A DNA stretch of 64,000 nucleotides from Aureimonas pseudogalii (GCF_014196835.1 NZ_JACIEK010000010.1:62001-126000); one strand, 5' to 3'. Positions 44,318 to 53,953 are shown, numbered from the stretch's first letter. The notes: generated by a model from the sequence alone, not told the origin. Made by a program: numbers and translations.

Positions 44318-45753
44318 TGCGCGGCGCCGGAGGGGCCAATCGGGCGCTCGTCCTCGATCTCGGCGGCGGGTCGGCGCGGGCCATGCTGGCCGAGTGCGGC
44401 GAGGGCGGGGCGATCGCGCTCACCGAACTCCACCGCTTCTCGGGCTACGAGACGCGCGTGGTGGACGGCCCGGCCTGGGATCTCGATGCGCTCTTTGGGG
44501 GCGTCGAGGCGGGGCTCGCGGCCGCGGCCGCGGCCGGCAGAATCGGCTCGATCGGCGTCGACGGCTGGGGCGTCGACTTCGCGCTGCTGGGGGCGGACGG
44601 GCGTCCGCTCGAAACCCCGCGCACCCATCGCCATCCGCGCGGCCTCGACGGCTTCGAGGCGCTGCGGGCCCATCACGAATTGATCGCCGCGCGCACCGGC
44701 GCGCAGCCGCTGCCGATCGTCAGCGTCTTTCACCTCGTGGACTGGGCCCGTTGCAACCGCGACGCAGCGGCGGGCGTGCGCCAGTTCCTGATGATCGCCG
44801 ATCTGGTCGCCCACCATCTCACCGGGGTCGCCGCCTGCGAGCGCACGCTGGCGCGCACCGCCGGGCTCGTCGATCTCGCGACCGGCGATTGGGATCGCGA
44901 GATCCTGGCGCTCACGGGCCTGCCCGCTGCAGCCTTCGGCCGTCTCGTGCCGGCCGGGACCATACTCGGACCCCTCGCACCGGAGCTCGCCGCGCGCACC
45001 GGTCTCGGCCCCGTGCCGGTGATCGCGGTCGCGGCGCACGACACGGCGAGCGCGGCCTTGGCGCTGGCTCCCGGCGATGACGAGGCCTTCCTCGTCGCGG
45101 GCTCGTGGAACCTCGTCGGTGCCGAGGTGCCGGACGGGGCGATTTCGACGCAAGCGCGCGCGGCCGGCTTCGGGCTGGAGGGCGGCGTCGAGGGGCGGGG
45201 GCTTCTCCTGCGCTCGCTGCCCGGCATGCATCTCCTGCGCCGGCTGCGCGCGGCATGGGCGCGGCGCCACGGCGCCGACATCGACTTCCCGCGCTGGTCC
45301 GCGCTGGCGCTCGCCGCGCCCCCGGCCGCCCTCGTGCCCGACCTTTCGCGCACCGCCTTTCTCGATCCGCCCGACCTTCTCGCCGCGCTACACGCCGAAT
45401 GCCCCGGCCTGTCGCAGGATGAGCCCGGCCCCCTGGCGCGCGCGCTCTACGAGGGGCTCGGCCGCGAGGTCGCCGGCGCTCTCGATACGCTGGAAACCTG
45501 TCTCGGCCGACGGTTTTGCGCCGTCCGGCTCGGCGGCGGCGGCGCGCAGGATGCCGCCTTCTGCACGCTGGTCGCGAGCGCCGCGCGGCGCCCCGTGCTC
45601 GCCGGCCCGGTGGAGGCGAGCGCGCTCGGCAACGCGCTCGTGCAGTTCGCCGCGCTCGGCCGCTTTCCCTCGATCGAGGCCGGCCGCCGCGCGCTCGCCG
45701 CACGCCTTCCCATTCGCCGCTTCGAGCCGGCCCCCGAGGAGCATCTGGCATGA
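44317..45753 (+). CDS. FGGY sugar kinase, rhamnulokinase-like
   Basis: 478 residues, ATG overlapping the SDR stop (TGATG). FGGY fold: phosphate loop region [37 protein letters not shown] (the string typical of L-rhamnulokinases and related ketose 1-kinases), RTAGLVDLATGDWD, AAHDTASAALAL, and the C-terminal RLGGGGAQDAAF-C ATP site with GPVEASALGNALVQ. It should phosphorylate a ketose at C1, since a class II aldolase gene follows with ATGA coupling. It is not a pure match to any one characterised kinase by eye. Confidence 0.92.
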   Translation: MRGAGGANRALVLDLGGGSARAMLAECGEGGAIALTELHRFSGYETRVVDGPAWDLDALFGGVEAGLAAAAAAGRIGSIGVDGWGVDFALLGADGRPLETPRTHRHPRGLDGFEALRAHHELIAARTGAQPLPIVSVFHLVDWARCNRDAAAGVRQFLMIADLVAHHLTGVAACERTLARTAGLVDLATGDWDREILALTGLPAAAFGRLVPAGTILGPLAPELAARTGLGPVPVIAVAAHDTASAALALAPGDDEAFLVAGSWNLVGAEVPDGAISTQARAAGFGLEGGVEGRGLLLRSLPGMHLLRRLRAAWARRHGADIDFPRWSALALAAPPAALVPDLSRTAFLDPPDLLAALHAECPGLSQDEPGPLARALYEGLGREVAGALDTLETCLGRRFCAVRLGGGGAQDAAFCTLVASAARRPVLAGPVEASALGNALVQFAALGRFPSIEAGRRALAARLPIRRFEPAPEEHLA

Positions 45754-46427
45754 CCGACGACATTCCCGCGCTGAAACAGGCGATCTGCGACATCGGCCGC
45801 CGCGCCTGGGACAAGGGCATGGGCGCGGCCAACGACGGCAACGTCACGGTGCTGCTCGGCGACGGCACGCTGCTCTGCACGCCCACGAACACCTCCAAGG
45901 GCTTCATGACGCCCGACATGATCTGCCGCATCGACCGCACGGGCGCGCCGGTGGAGGAGAGCCGCTGGAAGCCCTCGTCGGAAACGCGCATGCATCTCTG
46001 CGTCTACGAGGCGCGCGACGACGTGCGCGCCGTCGTGCATGCCCATCCCGTCTACGCCACGGTGCACGCGATCTGCGGCAAGCCGCTGACCCAGCAGATC
46101 ATGCCGGAATCCACGATGTTTCTCGGCGAGGTGCCGCTGACGCCCTACGGCCTGCCCTCGACGGACGAACTCTCGGACGCGATCCGCCCCTATCTCGCGC
46201 GCCACGACGCGCTGCTTCTCCAGAACCACGGCGCGCTCACCTGCGGCCACGACCTGCAGTCGGCCTGGTTCAAGATGGAGGCGCTCGACTACTACGCCAA
46301 GGTCGTCTTCCTCGCCTCGCAATATGGCGGCGCGCACGAGTTCGACCCGTACGAGGTCGACCGCCTCGTCGCCCTCAAGAACCAGCGGTTCCCCGCGCCG
46401 GGCCGCCATCCCTTCATCGACCGCTGA
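45750..46427 (+). CDS. class II aldolase/epimerase (FucA/AraD family)
   Basis: 225 residues, ATG inside the kinase stop (ATGA). Zinc ligands are seen in VVHAHPVYATVHA (HxH) and LLLQNHGALTCG, with the catalytic acid expected in KPSSETRMHL. Family members such as fuculose-1-phosphate aldolase cleave a ketose 1-phosphate to DHAP and an aldehyde. The upstream C1 ketose kinase strongly supports an aldolase rather than an AraD epimerase role. Longer in-frame text upstream is the kinase gene region and is not used. Confidence 0.92.
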   Translation: MTDDIPALKQAICDIGRRAWDKGMGAANDGNVTVLLGDGTLLCTPTNTSKGFMTPDMICRIDRTGAPVEESRWKPSSETRMHLCVYEARDDVRAVVHAHPVYATVHAICGKPLTQQIMPESTMFLGEVPLTPYGLPSTDELSDAIRPYLARHDALLLQNHGALTCGHDLQSAWFKMEALDYYAKVVFLASQYGGAHEFDPYEVDRLVALKNQRFPAPGRHPFIDR

Positions 46428-46444
46428 CAGATCAGGAGTTCGCC

Positions 46445-47218
46445 ATGTTTTCCCAGAAGCTCAGATTGGACGGACGCGTCGCCGTGGTCACCGGCGGCGG
46501 GCGCGGCATCGGCCTCGCCATCGGCGAGGCGCTGGCCGAGTTCGGCGCCCGCATCGTCATCGCCGACATCGACGCCGAGATCGCCGAGGCCGGCCGCGAG
46601 GCGCTGCGCGCCAAGGGCTTTGAAGCCAGCGCGCACGTCCTCGACGTGACGAAGCCGCAGGAGGTGGAGGCCTTCGCGCGGCGCGTGGTGGAGGCGGAGG
46701 GCCGCGTCCACATCCTCGTCGCCAATGCCGGCATCGCCCTCTCGGGCGTCGCCGCCGAGGACACCGAGGACGAGCGCTGGCTGCAGGTCAACGACGTCAA
46801 CTACAACGGCGTCTTCTGGTGCAACCGCGCCTTCGGCCGCCACATGCTGGGGGCCGGCGGCGGAGCCATCGTCAACATCGGCTCGATGTCGGGCTACATC
46901 TCCAACCGGCCGCAGAAGCAGACCTACTACAACGCCTCGAAGGCCGCCGTGCACCAGATGACCTCCTCGCTCGCCGCCGAATGGGCCGACCGGGGCGTGC
47001 GGGTCAACGCCGTCGCGCCAACCTACATCGAGACCGAGATGACGCGCTACCGCGACGGCAACGACGGCATGCTCGACGTCTGGCTGCGCGACACGCCGAT
47101 GCATCGCATGGGCCAGCCCCACGAGATCGCCTCGGTGGTGCACTTCCTCGCCTCCGACGCCTCCAGCCTGATGACCGGCACCACCGTCCTCGCCGACGCC
47201 GGCTTCACCTGCTGGTAG
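46445..47218 (+). CDS. galactitol/D-arabinitol dehydrogenase-like SDR
   Basis: 257 residues, AGGAG 6 nt before the ATG. It starts FSQKLRLDGRVAVVTGGGRG and continues NAGIALSGVAAEDTEDERW, FWCNRAFGRHMLGAGGGAIV, GSMSGYISNRPQKQTYYNAS, AEWADRGVRVNAVAPTYIET and ends GFTCW. The FWxxRAFGRxM and MSGxIxNRPQ strings and C-terminal aromatic Trp match galactitol 2-dehydrogenase-type enzymes. It would oxidise a polyol to a ketose. Last gene of the rightward operon, 17 nt after the aldolase. Confidence 0.92.
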   Translation: MFSQKLRLDGRVAVVTGGGRGIGLAIGEALAEFGARIVIADIDAEIAEAGREALRAKGFEASAHVLDVTKPQEVEAFARRVVEAEGRVHILVANAGIALSGVAAEDTEDERWLQVNDVNYNGVFWCNRAFGRHMLGAGGGAIVNIGSMSGYISNRPQKQTYYNASKAAVHQMTSSLAAEWADRGVRVNAVAPTYIETEMTRYRDGNDGMLDVWLRDTPMHRMGQPHEIASVVHFLASDASSLMTGTTVLADAGFTCW

Positions 47219-47355
47219 GCGACGCGGCTCGCGGTTCGCGAGGCGGGGCGGAGCGGGGAAGCGCGAGGCCACTCTCGCGCCGCCCGGCCCCGCGCGCTAT
47301 CGAGGGCAGGCCGCGCACACGCACCCGCGCGGCGCCAGAGCCAGGACGAGATGCC

Positions 47356-47520
47356 ATGACCGATCCCGCCAGCCGCACCGCGCCCGAGACCGCGAGAGAG
47401 AAGACCGAGCGGCTGAAGGCGGCGCGACAGGAGGCCGAGAGCGCCAAGACGGCGCGGATCGAGCGCGACACGCGAAAGGCGCTCGCGCGCCGCAAGATCC
47501 TCGGCGACGCCAAGACCTGA
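47356..47520 (+). CDS. small charged hypothetical protein
   Basis: 54 residues, MTDPASRTAPETAREKTERL then Lys/Arg/Glu-rich sequence predicted to form one long helix, ending GDAKT. AGGACGAG lies upstream of the ATG. No family recognised. Very short helical Lys/Glu ORFs are common in Rhizobiales genomes, but high-GC DNA also yields them by chance, so support is moderate. It stands alone between the polyol operon and the MFS gene. Confidence 0.45.
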   Translation: MTDPASRTAPETAREKTERLKAARQEAESAKTARIERDTRKALARRKILGDAKT

Positions 47521-47720
47521 CGCGTCGCGCCGCGCTTTTCGCGCTCCCCATCGACCTGCACCCTCGGCCCGCGGGTGTCCTGCGACGCAGTTCGACGGCC
47601 ATGCGCCGCCGGTGATGATGCGGGCATGTCCTCCAACGAGGTGGAGGCAAGTTGGGTCATTTTGTCGCGCGTAAAAATAGGCTATCGGGAACGCGCCGCA
47701 ACGCTCGAGGAGACGCGTCG

Positions 47721-49037
47721 ATGCCATCATCGGTCATATCCGTGGAACAGGGGCTCGAGGCGGCCGGCGTCGGGCGGTTCCAGCGGCGACTCTTCGTGAT
47801 CTTCGGGCTCGTCTGGGCCGCCGACGCGATGCAGGTGCTGGCCATCGGCTTCTCCGCGCCCTCGATCGCCGCGAGCTTCGGCATCACCGTGCGCCAGGCG
47901 CTGGAGACGGGGACGCTGTTCTTCGTGGGCATGCTGATCGGCGCCTTCGTCTTCGGCCGTCTCGCCGACCACATCGGCCGGCGCCCCGTGCTGCTGATCG
48001 CCATCCTCATCGACGCCGTGTTCGGCATCGCCTCGGCCTTCGCGCCGGATTTCGGCTGGCTGCTGGCGCTGCGCCTCCTCACCGGCATCGGCGTCGGCGC
48101 GACGCTGCCGGTGGACTACACGATGATGGCCGAGTTCCTGCCCGCCGGCCGGCGCGGCCGCTGGCTGGTGCTGCTCGAATCCTTCTGGGCCGTCGGCACC
48201 ATCTGTCTCGCGCTCCTCGCCCTCGCCGCGGGCTCGCAAGGCGGCGAGGCGTGGCGCACGATCTTCTTCTTCACCGGCCTGCCCGCGCTCGTCGGCATCG
48301 TGCTGCGCCTCTCCATTCCCGAATCGCCCTTCTACCTTGCCAAGCAGGGCCGGGCGGAGGAGGCGCGCGCCGTGCTGCAGCGGGTGGCGACGGCCAACGG
48401 CTCGGCGGCCGTCATCGGCACGCTGCGGCCGGAGCCGAAGGTCAGGACGTCGATGACGGCGCTGTTCTCGCCGCTGCTGCGCCGCCGCTCCACCTTCATT
48501 CTCATCGCCTGGCTGTTGATCTCGATCTCCTACTACGGCGTCTTCGTCTACCTGCCGGTGCGGCTCGCCTCCGAGGGGTTCGGCTTCCTGCGCGGCCAGA
48601 CCTTCCTCGTGCTGGTGGCCCTCGTGCAGCTTCCCGGCTTCGCGCTCGCCGCCTATGGGGTTGAGGCCTGGGGCCGCAAGCCGACGCTGATCGGCTTCCT
48701 GCTTCTCAGCGCCGCCGGCTGCCTTCTCTTCAGCCTCGGTTCGAGCGCCGCGGTCGTCGTCGGCGCGACGCTCCTGATGAGCTTCGCGCTGCTCGGCACC
48801 TGGGGCGCGATCTATGCCTTCACGCCGGAGCTCTACCCGACGAACCTTCGCGCCAGCGGCATGGGCGCGGCCGGTGCGATGGCGCGCGTCGGCGGGCTGC
48901 TCGCGCCCTCGATCATCGCGCCCGTCATGGCCACGAACTTCGTGCTGGCCCTCGCGGTGATCTCCGGCGTCCTCGCGGCTGCCGCCCTCTGCGTGTGGCG
49001 CGTGGACGTCGAATCCCGCCAACTCGCGCTGGACTAG
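47721..49037 (+). CDS. MFS transporter, sugar porter-like
   Basis: 438 residues from the ATG at 47721, with GAGGAG 9 nt upstream; the longer reading lacks a site. Twelve helices with the loop 2-3 motif GRLADHIGRRPVLL, the mid-loop PESPFYLAKQGRAEEARAVL and TPELYPTNLRASGMG late on, as in sugar-porter/niacin-type MFS proteins. It is probably a proton symporter for a sugar, polyol or aromatic acid. It is not in an obvious operon; the polyol genes end 0.5 kb upstream, so a shared substrate is only a possibility. Confidence 0.92.
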   Translation: MPSSVISVEQGLEAAGVGRFQRRLFVIFGLVWAADAMQVLAIGFSAPSIAASFGITVRQALETGTLFFVGMLIGAFVFGRLADHIGRRPVLLIAILIDAVFGIASAFAPDFGWLLALRLLTGIGVGATLPVDYTMMAEFLPAGRRGRWLVLLESFWAVGTICLALLALAAGSQGGEAWRTIFFFTGLPALVGIVLRLSIPESPFYLAKQGRAEEARAVLQRVATANGSAAVIGTLRPEPKVRTSMTALFSPLLRRRSTFILIAWLLISISYYGVFVYLPVRLASEGFGFLRGQTFLVLVALVQLPGFALAAYGVEAWGRKPTLIGFLLLSAAGCLLFSLGSSAAVVVGATLLMSFALLGTWGAIYAFTPELYPTNLRASGMGAAGAMARVGGLLAPSIIAPVMATNFVLALAVISGVLAAAALCVWRVDVESRQLALD

Positions 49038-49082
49038 CGGACGCACCAACGCACCAGCACCGCACGCGGACGGGCACCCGTG

Positions 49083-49120
49083 CCGACGACCTCGCAAGGT
49101 CGTCGGGCGGGATCGCCCGC
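49083..49120 (+). terminator. tandem hairpins after the MFS gene
   Basis: CCGACGACCT (49083-49092) and AGGTCGTCGG (49097-49106) form a perfect 10-bp stem with a CGCA loop, directly followed by GCGGG-ATCG-CCCGC (49107-49120). They lie 46 nt after the MFS stop in the otherwise geneless 49038-49338. No T-run follows. Confidence 0.6.
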
Positions 49121-49305
49121 GCGTGCGGTTTCGCGCGATCGCCATCGACTCGTCCCCGAAGGCTCGCCTCACTGGCGAAGCGCTGAGGCGGCGCGCGATT
49201 GCGCGCGACTTGTCATCGAGAAGGCAGACTGACGATCCTTCAACGGAAGGGGCCTCGGCGCATTGACCCCGCGTCCGAGATCCGCTTAGATCCTTATTGG
49301 AGAAT

Positions 49306-49327
49306 GTATTATTTAATTATGTAATAC
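49306..49327. promoter_or_regulatory. AT-rich inverted repeat before the peptide-type ABC operon
   Basis: GTATTA (49306-49311) and TAATAC (49322-49327) face each other over a 10-nt AT-rich centre, ending 11 bp before the ATG at 49339. It is the most AT-rich spot of the region and overlaps where a ribosome-binding site and promoter should be. A candidate site for the IclR regulator at 56.6-57.4 kb. Confidence 0.45.
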
Positions 49328-49338
49328 GGGGTCGCCGC

Positions 49339-50868
49339 ATGACGCACTGGATGACTGCAAGCCTGATGGCGGCCACCTCCGCCCTCTCCCTTCCGGCCCT
49401 CGCGGCCGAGCCCGTGCGCGGCGGGATCATCGACGTCGCCACGATCGGCGAGCCGCCGACGCTGGATCCGATGGCCTCCACCGCCGATCTCGTCGGCATC
49501 GTCTCGCAGCACATCTTCGAGACGCTCTACACGTTCGGCGCGGACTGGAGCGTCGTGCCGCTTCTGGCCGAAAGCCTGCCCGAGGTCGGCGAGGACGGGC
49601 GCGTCTACACGATCAAGCTGCGCCAGGGCATCACCTTCCACGACGGATCCACGATGGATTCGGCCGACGTGCTGGCCTCGCTGAAGCGCTGGCAGAGCGT
49701 CGCCTCGCGCGGTCAGCAGGCTGCCAAGATCATCGCCTCGATCGAGGCGCCGGACGCCTCGACGATCCGCATCGCCCTGACCGAGCCCTATGCGCCGCTC
49801 CTGTCGCTGCTGGCCTTCAACAACGCCGCCGCGGTGGTGCTGCCCGAAGAGAACATGGCGGCGCCCATGGAAAAGGTCGTCGGCACCGGGCCCTACAGGC
49901 TGAAGGAGCGCAAGCCCGACCAGTACATCCAGCTGGCGCGCTTCGAGAATTATCGCCCGCGCGAGGACGCCTCCAACGGCTATGGCGGCGCGCGGCACCA
50001 GTATCTCGACGAGATCCGCTTCGTGCCGGTGCCCGATCCCAACACGCGTGTCGAGGGCGCCGTCGCCGGGCAGTTCGCCTATGTCGATTCCATTCCCGTC
50101 GAGTCGGTGGGGCGCCTCTCCTCCGGCAAGTCCGAGGCGGTGACGCTGAAGCCCTTCGGCTGGCCCGTGTTCATCATGAACACCAAGGAGGGCCTGATGT
50201 CGGACGTCGCCAAGCGGCGCGCCGTCCTCACCGCCCTCAACCCCGAGGACATGCTGATCGCCGGCTTCGGCACCGCCGACTTCTACGCGGTGGACGGCGC
50301 GCTCTATCCGGAAGGCTACGGCTGGCACACGCAGGAGGGCACCTCCGCCTACGGGATCGGCGATCCCGAGAAGGCCGCCGAGGCCTTGAAGGCGGCGGGC
50401 TACGACGGCACCACGTCGCTGCGCATCCTCACCAGCCGCCAGTACGAGTTCCACTACAAGATGGCCGAGGTCGCCGCCGAGTATCTGAAGCTCGCCGGCT
50501 TCCCAGTGCAGCTCGACGTCGTCGACTGGGCGACGCTGACGCAGCGCCGCCAGGATCCCAAGCTCTGGGACATCTACATCACCCACTCGCCCTTCCTGCC
50601 CGAGCCCTCGCTCATCGGCGTCATGCAGGATACCTCGCCCGGCTGGTGGACGAGCCCGGCCAAGACCGAGGCGCTCAAGGCGTTCAACTCGGAGGCCGAC
50701 CCGGCTCGGCGCGCCGCGCTCTTCGCGGGCGTGCAGAAGGTCTTCTACGACGAGGTGCCGGCCTTCAAGGTCGGCGACTTCAACGCCGTCGCCGCCAAGC
50801 TGCCGGCGCTCGAAGGCGTGACGCCGGCGCCCTGGCCCTATTTCTGGAACGCCTCGCTGGCGAAGTAA
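49339..50868 (+). CDS. ABC importer substrate-binding protein, family 5 (dipeptide/nickel type)
   Basis: 509 residues from the ATG at 49339. Signal peptide MTASLMAATSALSLPALAAE cut after ALA, then GGIIDVATIGEPPTLDPMAS, LAESLPEVGEDGRVYTIKLR and FHDGSTMDSADVLASLKRWQ, the standard pattern of family 5 (DppA/OppA) proteins. These bind di- and oligopeptides, but also opines, glutathione and other acylated compounds. The following amidohydrolase suggests a modified amino acid as ligand. A strong stem-loop separates it from the permease genes. Confidence 0.94.
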   Translation: MTHWMTASLMAATSALSLPALAAEPVRGGIIDVATIGEPPTLDPMASTADLVGIVSQHIFETLYTFGADWSVVPLLAESLPEVGEDGRVYTIKLRQGITFHDGSTMDSADVLASLKRWQSVASRGQQAAKIIASIEAPDASTIRIALTEPYAPLLSLLAFNNAAAVVLPEENMAAPMEKVVGTGPYRLKERKPDQYIQLARFENYRPREDASNGYGGARHQYLDEIRFVPVPDPNTRVEGAVAGQFAYVDSIPVESVGRLSSGKSEAVTLKPFGWPVFIMNTKEGLMSDVAKRRAVLTALNPEDMLIAGFGTADFYAVDGALYPEGYGWHTQEGTSAYGIGDPEKAAEALKAAGYDGTTSLRILTSRQYEFHYKMAEVAAEYLKLAGFPVQLDVVDWATLTQRRQDPKLWDIYITHSPFLPEPSLIGVMQDTSPGWWTSPAKTEALKAFNSEADPARRAALFAGVQKVFYDEVPAFKVGDFNAVAAKLPALEGVTPAPWPYFWNASLAK

Positions 50869-50882
50869 GGCCGACGCCGCCC

Positions 50883-50916
50883 GGCCGGACGCGGAAAACG
50901 ATTCCCGCGTCCGGCC
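50883..50916 (+). other. stem-loop between binding protein and permease genes
   Basis: GGCCGGACGCGG (50883-50894) pairs perfectly with CCGCGTCCGGCC (50905-50916) over a 10-nt loop, 14 nt after the binding-protein stop. It occupies the same place as the hairpin at 40328 in the other ABC operon and lacks a T-run. Confidence 0.7.
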
Positions 50917-50946
50917 CCCGCCGCCCGCCTCCGGACGTCTGAACCC

Positions 50947-51888
50947 ATGATCCGCACCATCGCCCATCGCCTCGTCGGCATGATCGTCGTCATGCTCATC
51001 GTCGTCACCATCGTCTTCGTGATCGTTCGCGTCACGCCGGGCGATCCGGCCGCCGTGATGCTCGGGCCCGACGCCAACGCCGCCGACATCGCGGCCCTGC
51101 GCACCCAGCTCGGCCTCGACCGGCCGATGCTCGTGCAATACGGCCAATACGTCTTCGACGTGCTGCGCGGCGATTTCGGTCAGTCGATCTTCCTCGGCCA
51201 GCCCGTGCTCTCGGCGCTGGCGGACCGGGCCGAGCCGACCTTCTTCCTCACGCTCTTCGCGCTCGCCATCGCGGTCGCCATCGCCCTGCCGATCGGCATC
51301 CTCTCGGCCTATCGCCGCGGCTCGTTCTTCGATCAGGCTGCGACGACGATCGCCATGCTCGCCGCCAGCATCCCGAGCTTCTGGCTGGGGCTCCTGATGA
51401 TCCAGGTCTTCGCGGTGAGGTTCGGCTGGTTCCCGACCTCGGGCTATGGCGGGCCGGGCACGACGCTCGCCGAGCGCCTGCACCATCTCGTGCTGCCCGC
51501 CTTCGCGCTCGGCATCGTCTCCTCGGCGCTGATCATCCGCTTCACCCGCGCCTCGATGCTCGACGTGCTCGGCGACGACTACGTGCGCACCGCGCGCTCC
51601 AAGGGCATGAGCGAGCGCCGCGTCGTGTTGCGCCACGCGCTGAAGAACGCGCTGATCCCGATCCTGACGATCGTCGGGCTGACGGCGGCCCTCCTCATCT
51701 CCGGCGCGGTGGTGACGGAAACCGTGTTCTCGCTGCCGGGCGTCGGCAATCTCGTCGTCAACGCCGTGCTGCGGCGCGACTATCCGGTGATCCAGGGCGC
51801 GCTGCTCGTGGTGGCCGGGCTCTACGTCCTCATCAATTTCGGGATCGACATGCTCTACATCCTCGTCGATCCCCGGGTGCGCACCTGA
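50947..51888 (+). CDS. ABC importer permease, DppB type
   Basis: 313 residues. An N-terminal helix ([20 protein letters not shown]), the periplasmic segment [15 protein letters not shown], five more helices and the DppB hallmark [20 protein letters not shown] near the ATPase-contact loop. The end [12 protein letters not shown] is family-typical. Its stop overlaps the next start (TGATG). Confidence 0.95.
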   Translation: MIRTIAHRLVGMIVVMLIVVTIVFVIVRVTPGDPAAVMLGPDANAADIAALRTQLGLDRPMLVQYGQYVFDVLRGDFGQSIFLGQPVLSALADRAEPTFFLTLFALAIAVAIALPIGILSAYRRGSFFDQAATTIAMLAASIPSFWLGLLMIQVFAVRFGWFPTSGYGGPGTTLAERLHHLVLPAFALGIVSSALIIRFTRASMLDVLGDDYVRTARSKGMSERRVVLRHALKNALIPILTIVGLTAALLISGAVVTETVFSLPGVGNLVVNAVLRRDYPVIQGALLVVAGLYVLINFGIDMLYILVDPRVRT

Positions 51889-52757
51889 TGGCCGCCGCCG
51901 CGATGGCCGCGCCGGGCAGCGCCGGCGGGCAGTTCTTCGGCGCGCTGCTGCGGAGCAAGGCCGTGGTCGCCGGGCTCGTGGTGCTCGCGGCGATCCTGAT
52001 CCTCGCGATCTTCGCGCCGATGCTCTCGCCCTATTCGCCCTCGAAGCTCTCGCTCGCCAACCGGCTGAAGCCGCCCTCCGGGGTCAATCTTCTCGGCACC
52101 GACGATTTCGGGCGCGACGTCTTCACGCGTGCGGCGATCGCGGGGCGGCTGTCGCTCGTCGTCGGGCTGTCGGTGGTGGCGGTGTCCTGCGTTCTCGGCG
52201 TCACGCTCGGGCTTCTCGCCGGCTTCTTCCGCCGGCTCGACGCGCCGCTTGCCCGGCTGATCGACGCGATGATGGCCTTTCCCGACATTCTCCTCGCCAT
52301 CTCGCTCGTCGCCGCGCTCGGCCCCTCGGTGGTCAACGTCGTGATCGCGCTCGGCATCGTCTACGCGCCGCGCCTCGCCCGCGTGGTGCGGGCCTCGACG
52401 CTGGTGATCCGCGAGCTGCCCTATGTCGAGGCGGCGCGGGCTCTCGGCGTCTCGACCCCGCGCATCCTCGTGCGCCACGTCCTGCGCAACCTTCTCTCGC
52501 CAATCCTCGTGCAGGGCACCTTCATCTTCGCCAGCGCCATGCTGGCCGAGGCCGGGCTGTCGTTCCTCGGCGTCGGCGTCTCGCCGAGCGTGCCCACCTG
52601 GGGCACGATGATCGCGCAGGGGCGCCAGTATCTCGATCAGGCCCCCTGGATCCTCTTCTTCCCCGGCCTTGCCATCGTTCTCGCCGTCCTCTCGCTGCAG
52701 CTCGTCGGCGACGGGCTGCGCGATCTCCTCGACCCACGCCTTGCCAAGGATATCTGA
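51888..52757 (+). CDS. ABC importer permease, DppC type
   Basis: 289 residues. After a short Ala/Gly leader comes the first helix ([20 protein letters not shown]), the DppC signature [16 protein letters not shown], further helices and [19 protein letters not shown] as ATPase-contact loop. Ends with [18 protein letters not shown], as usual for DppC. Forms a heterodimer with the DppB-type partner. Confidence 0.95.
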   Translation: MAAAAMAAPGSAGGQFFGALLRSKAVVAGLVVLAAILILAIFAPMLSPYSPSKLSLANRLKPPSGVNLLGTDDFGRDVFTRAAIAGRLSLVVGLSVVAVSCVLGVTLGLLAGFFRRLDAPLARLIDAMMAFPDILLAISLVAALGPSVVNVVIALGIVYAPRLARVVRASTLVIRELPYVEAARALGVSTPRILVRHVLRNLLSPILVQGTFIFASAMLAEAGLSFLGVGVSPSVPTWGTMIAQGRQYLDQAPWILFFPGLAIVLAVLSLQLVGDGLRDLLDPRLAKDI

Positions 52758-52760
52758 TCC

Positions 52761-53953
52761 GTGGAAACCGAAGCCATCCTCATCCGCAACGTGCGCCCCG
52801 TCGGCTTCACGCCGGGCGCCGCGCCCGCAGCCGCCACCGACATCCTGGTCGGCGCCGACGGCCGCATCCGCTCCGTCGGGCCCGCGCTCCCGCCCACGCC
52901 GGGCGCGCGCATCGTCGAGGGCGGCGGCGCCTACGTCTCGCCCGGCTGGACCGACCTCCACGCCCATGTCTGGCACGGCGGCACCGACATCTCGATCCGC
53001 CCGAAGCTCGCGGGGATGCAGCGCGGCGTCACCACGATCGTCGATGCCGGCTCGGCCGGCGAAGCGACCTTCCACGGGTTTCGCGAATATATCATCGAGC
53101 CCGCCGACGAGCGCATCCTCGCCTTTCTCAACATCGGTTCGATCGGGCTCGTCGCCTGCAACCGCGTCAGCGAACTCATCGACATCCGCTCGATCGACAT
53201 CGACCGCACGATCGCGGTGGTGGAGGCCAACCGCGATCTCATCGTCGGCATCAAGTGCCGGGCGAGCCACGTCATCCTCGGCTCGTGGGGCATCACACCG
53301 GTGAAGGTGGCCAAGAAGGTCGCCAAGATCCTGAAGCTGCCGATGATGATCCATGTCGGGGAGCCGCCGCCGACCTACGACGAGGTGCTGGAACTCTTGC
53401 GCCCCGGCGACATCATCACTCATTGTTTCAACGGCAAGGCCGGCGGCTCGATCGTCGAGGACGAGGATCTCTGGGACCTCGTGACGAAATGCGCCGATCA
53501 GGGCATCCGCCTCGACGTCGGCCACGGCGGGGCGTCCTTCTCGTTCAAGGTGGCGGAGATCGCCATCCAGCGCGGCCTCCTGCCGTTCTCGATCTCCACC
53601 GACCTCCACGACCACTCGCTGAACGGCCCGGTCTGGGACATGGCCACCACCATGTCGAAGCTGCTGTCGGTCGGCATGCCCTTCGAGGCGGTGGTGACGG
53701 CCTCGACCACGGCGCCGATGTCGGCGGTGAAACTGGCGACCGACGATCTCCTCGGGATCGGGAAGGTGGCCGAGCTCACCGTCTTCGATCTCGTCGACAG
53801 CGATCTCTCGGTGCGCGACAGCCAGGGCGCCACGGCCAAGCTCCACAAGATGTTCGAGCCGCGCTGGGCGGTGCGGGGTGCCCAGCTCGTGCGCGCTTCC
53901 CGGCACATGCCCAAGGAGGGCACGGCGAGCGTCTGCACCTGCGGGGCGCACGG

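Noticed and set aside
45750-46427. L-ribulose-5-phosphate 4-epimerase (AraD) instead of aldolase
   Set aside because: A C1 ketose kinase gene of rhamnulokinase type is directly upstream and coupled, which favours ketose-1-phosphate cleavage; AraD cannot be excluded by motif alone.
49191-49206. GCGCGC alternating repeat as an origin or recombination site
   Set aside because: Short alternating GC runs are abundant in this genome; no further signal nearby.
49309-51636. 775-residue open frame on the minus strand
   Set aside because: Antisense to the family 5 binding protein and DppB-type permease genes; no similarity to any known fold by eye.
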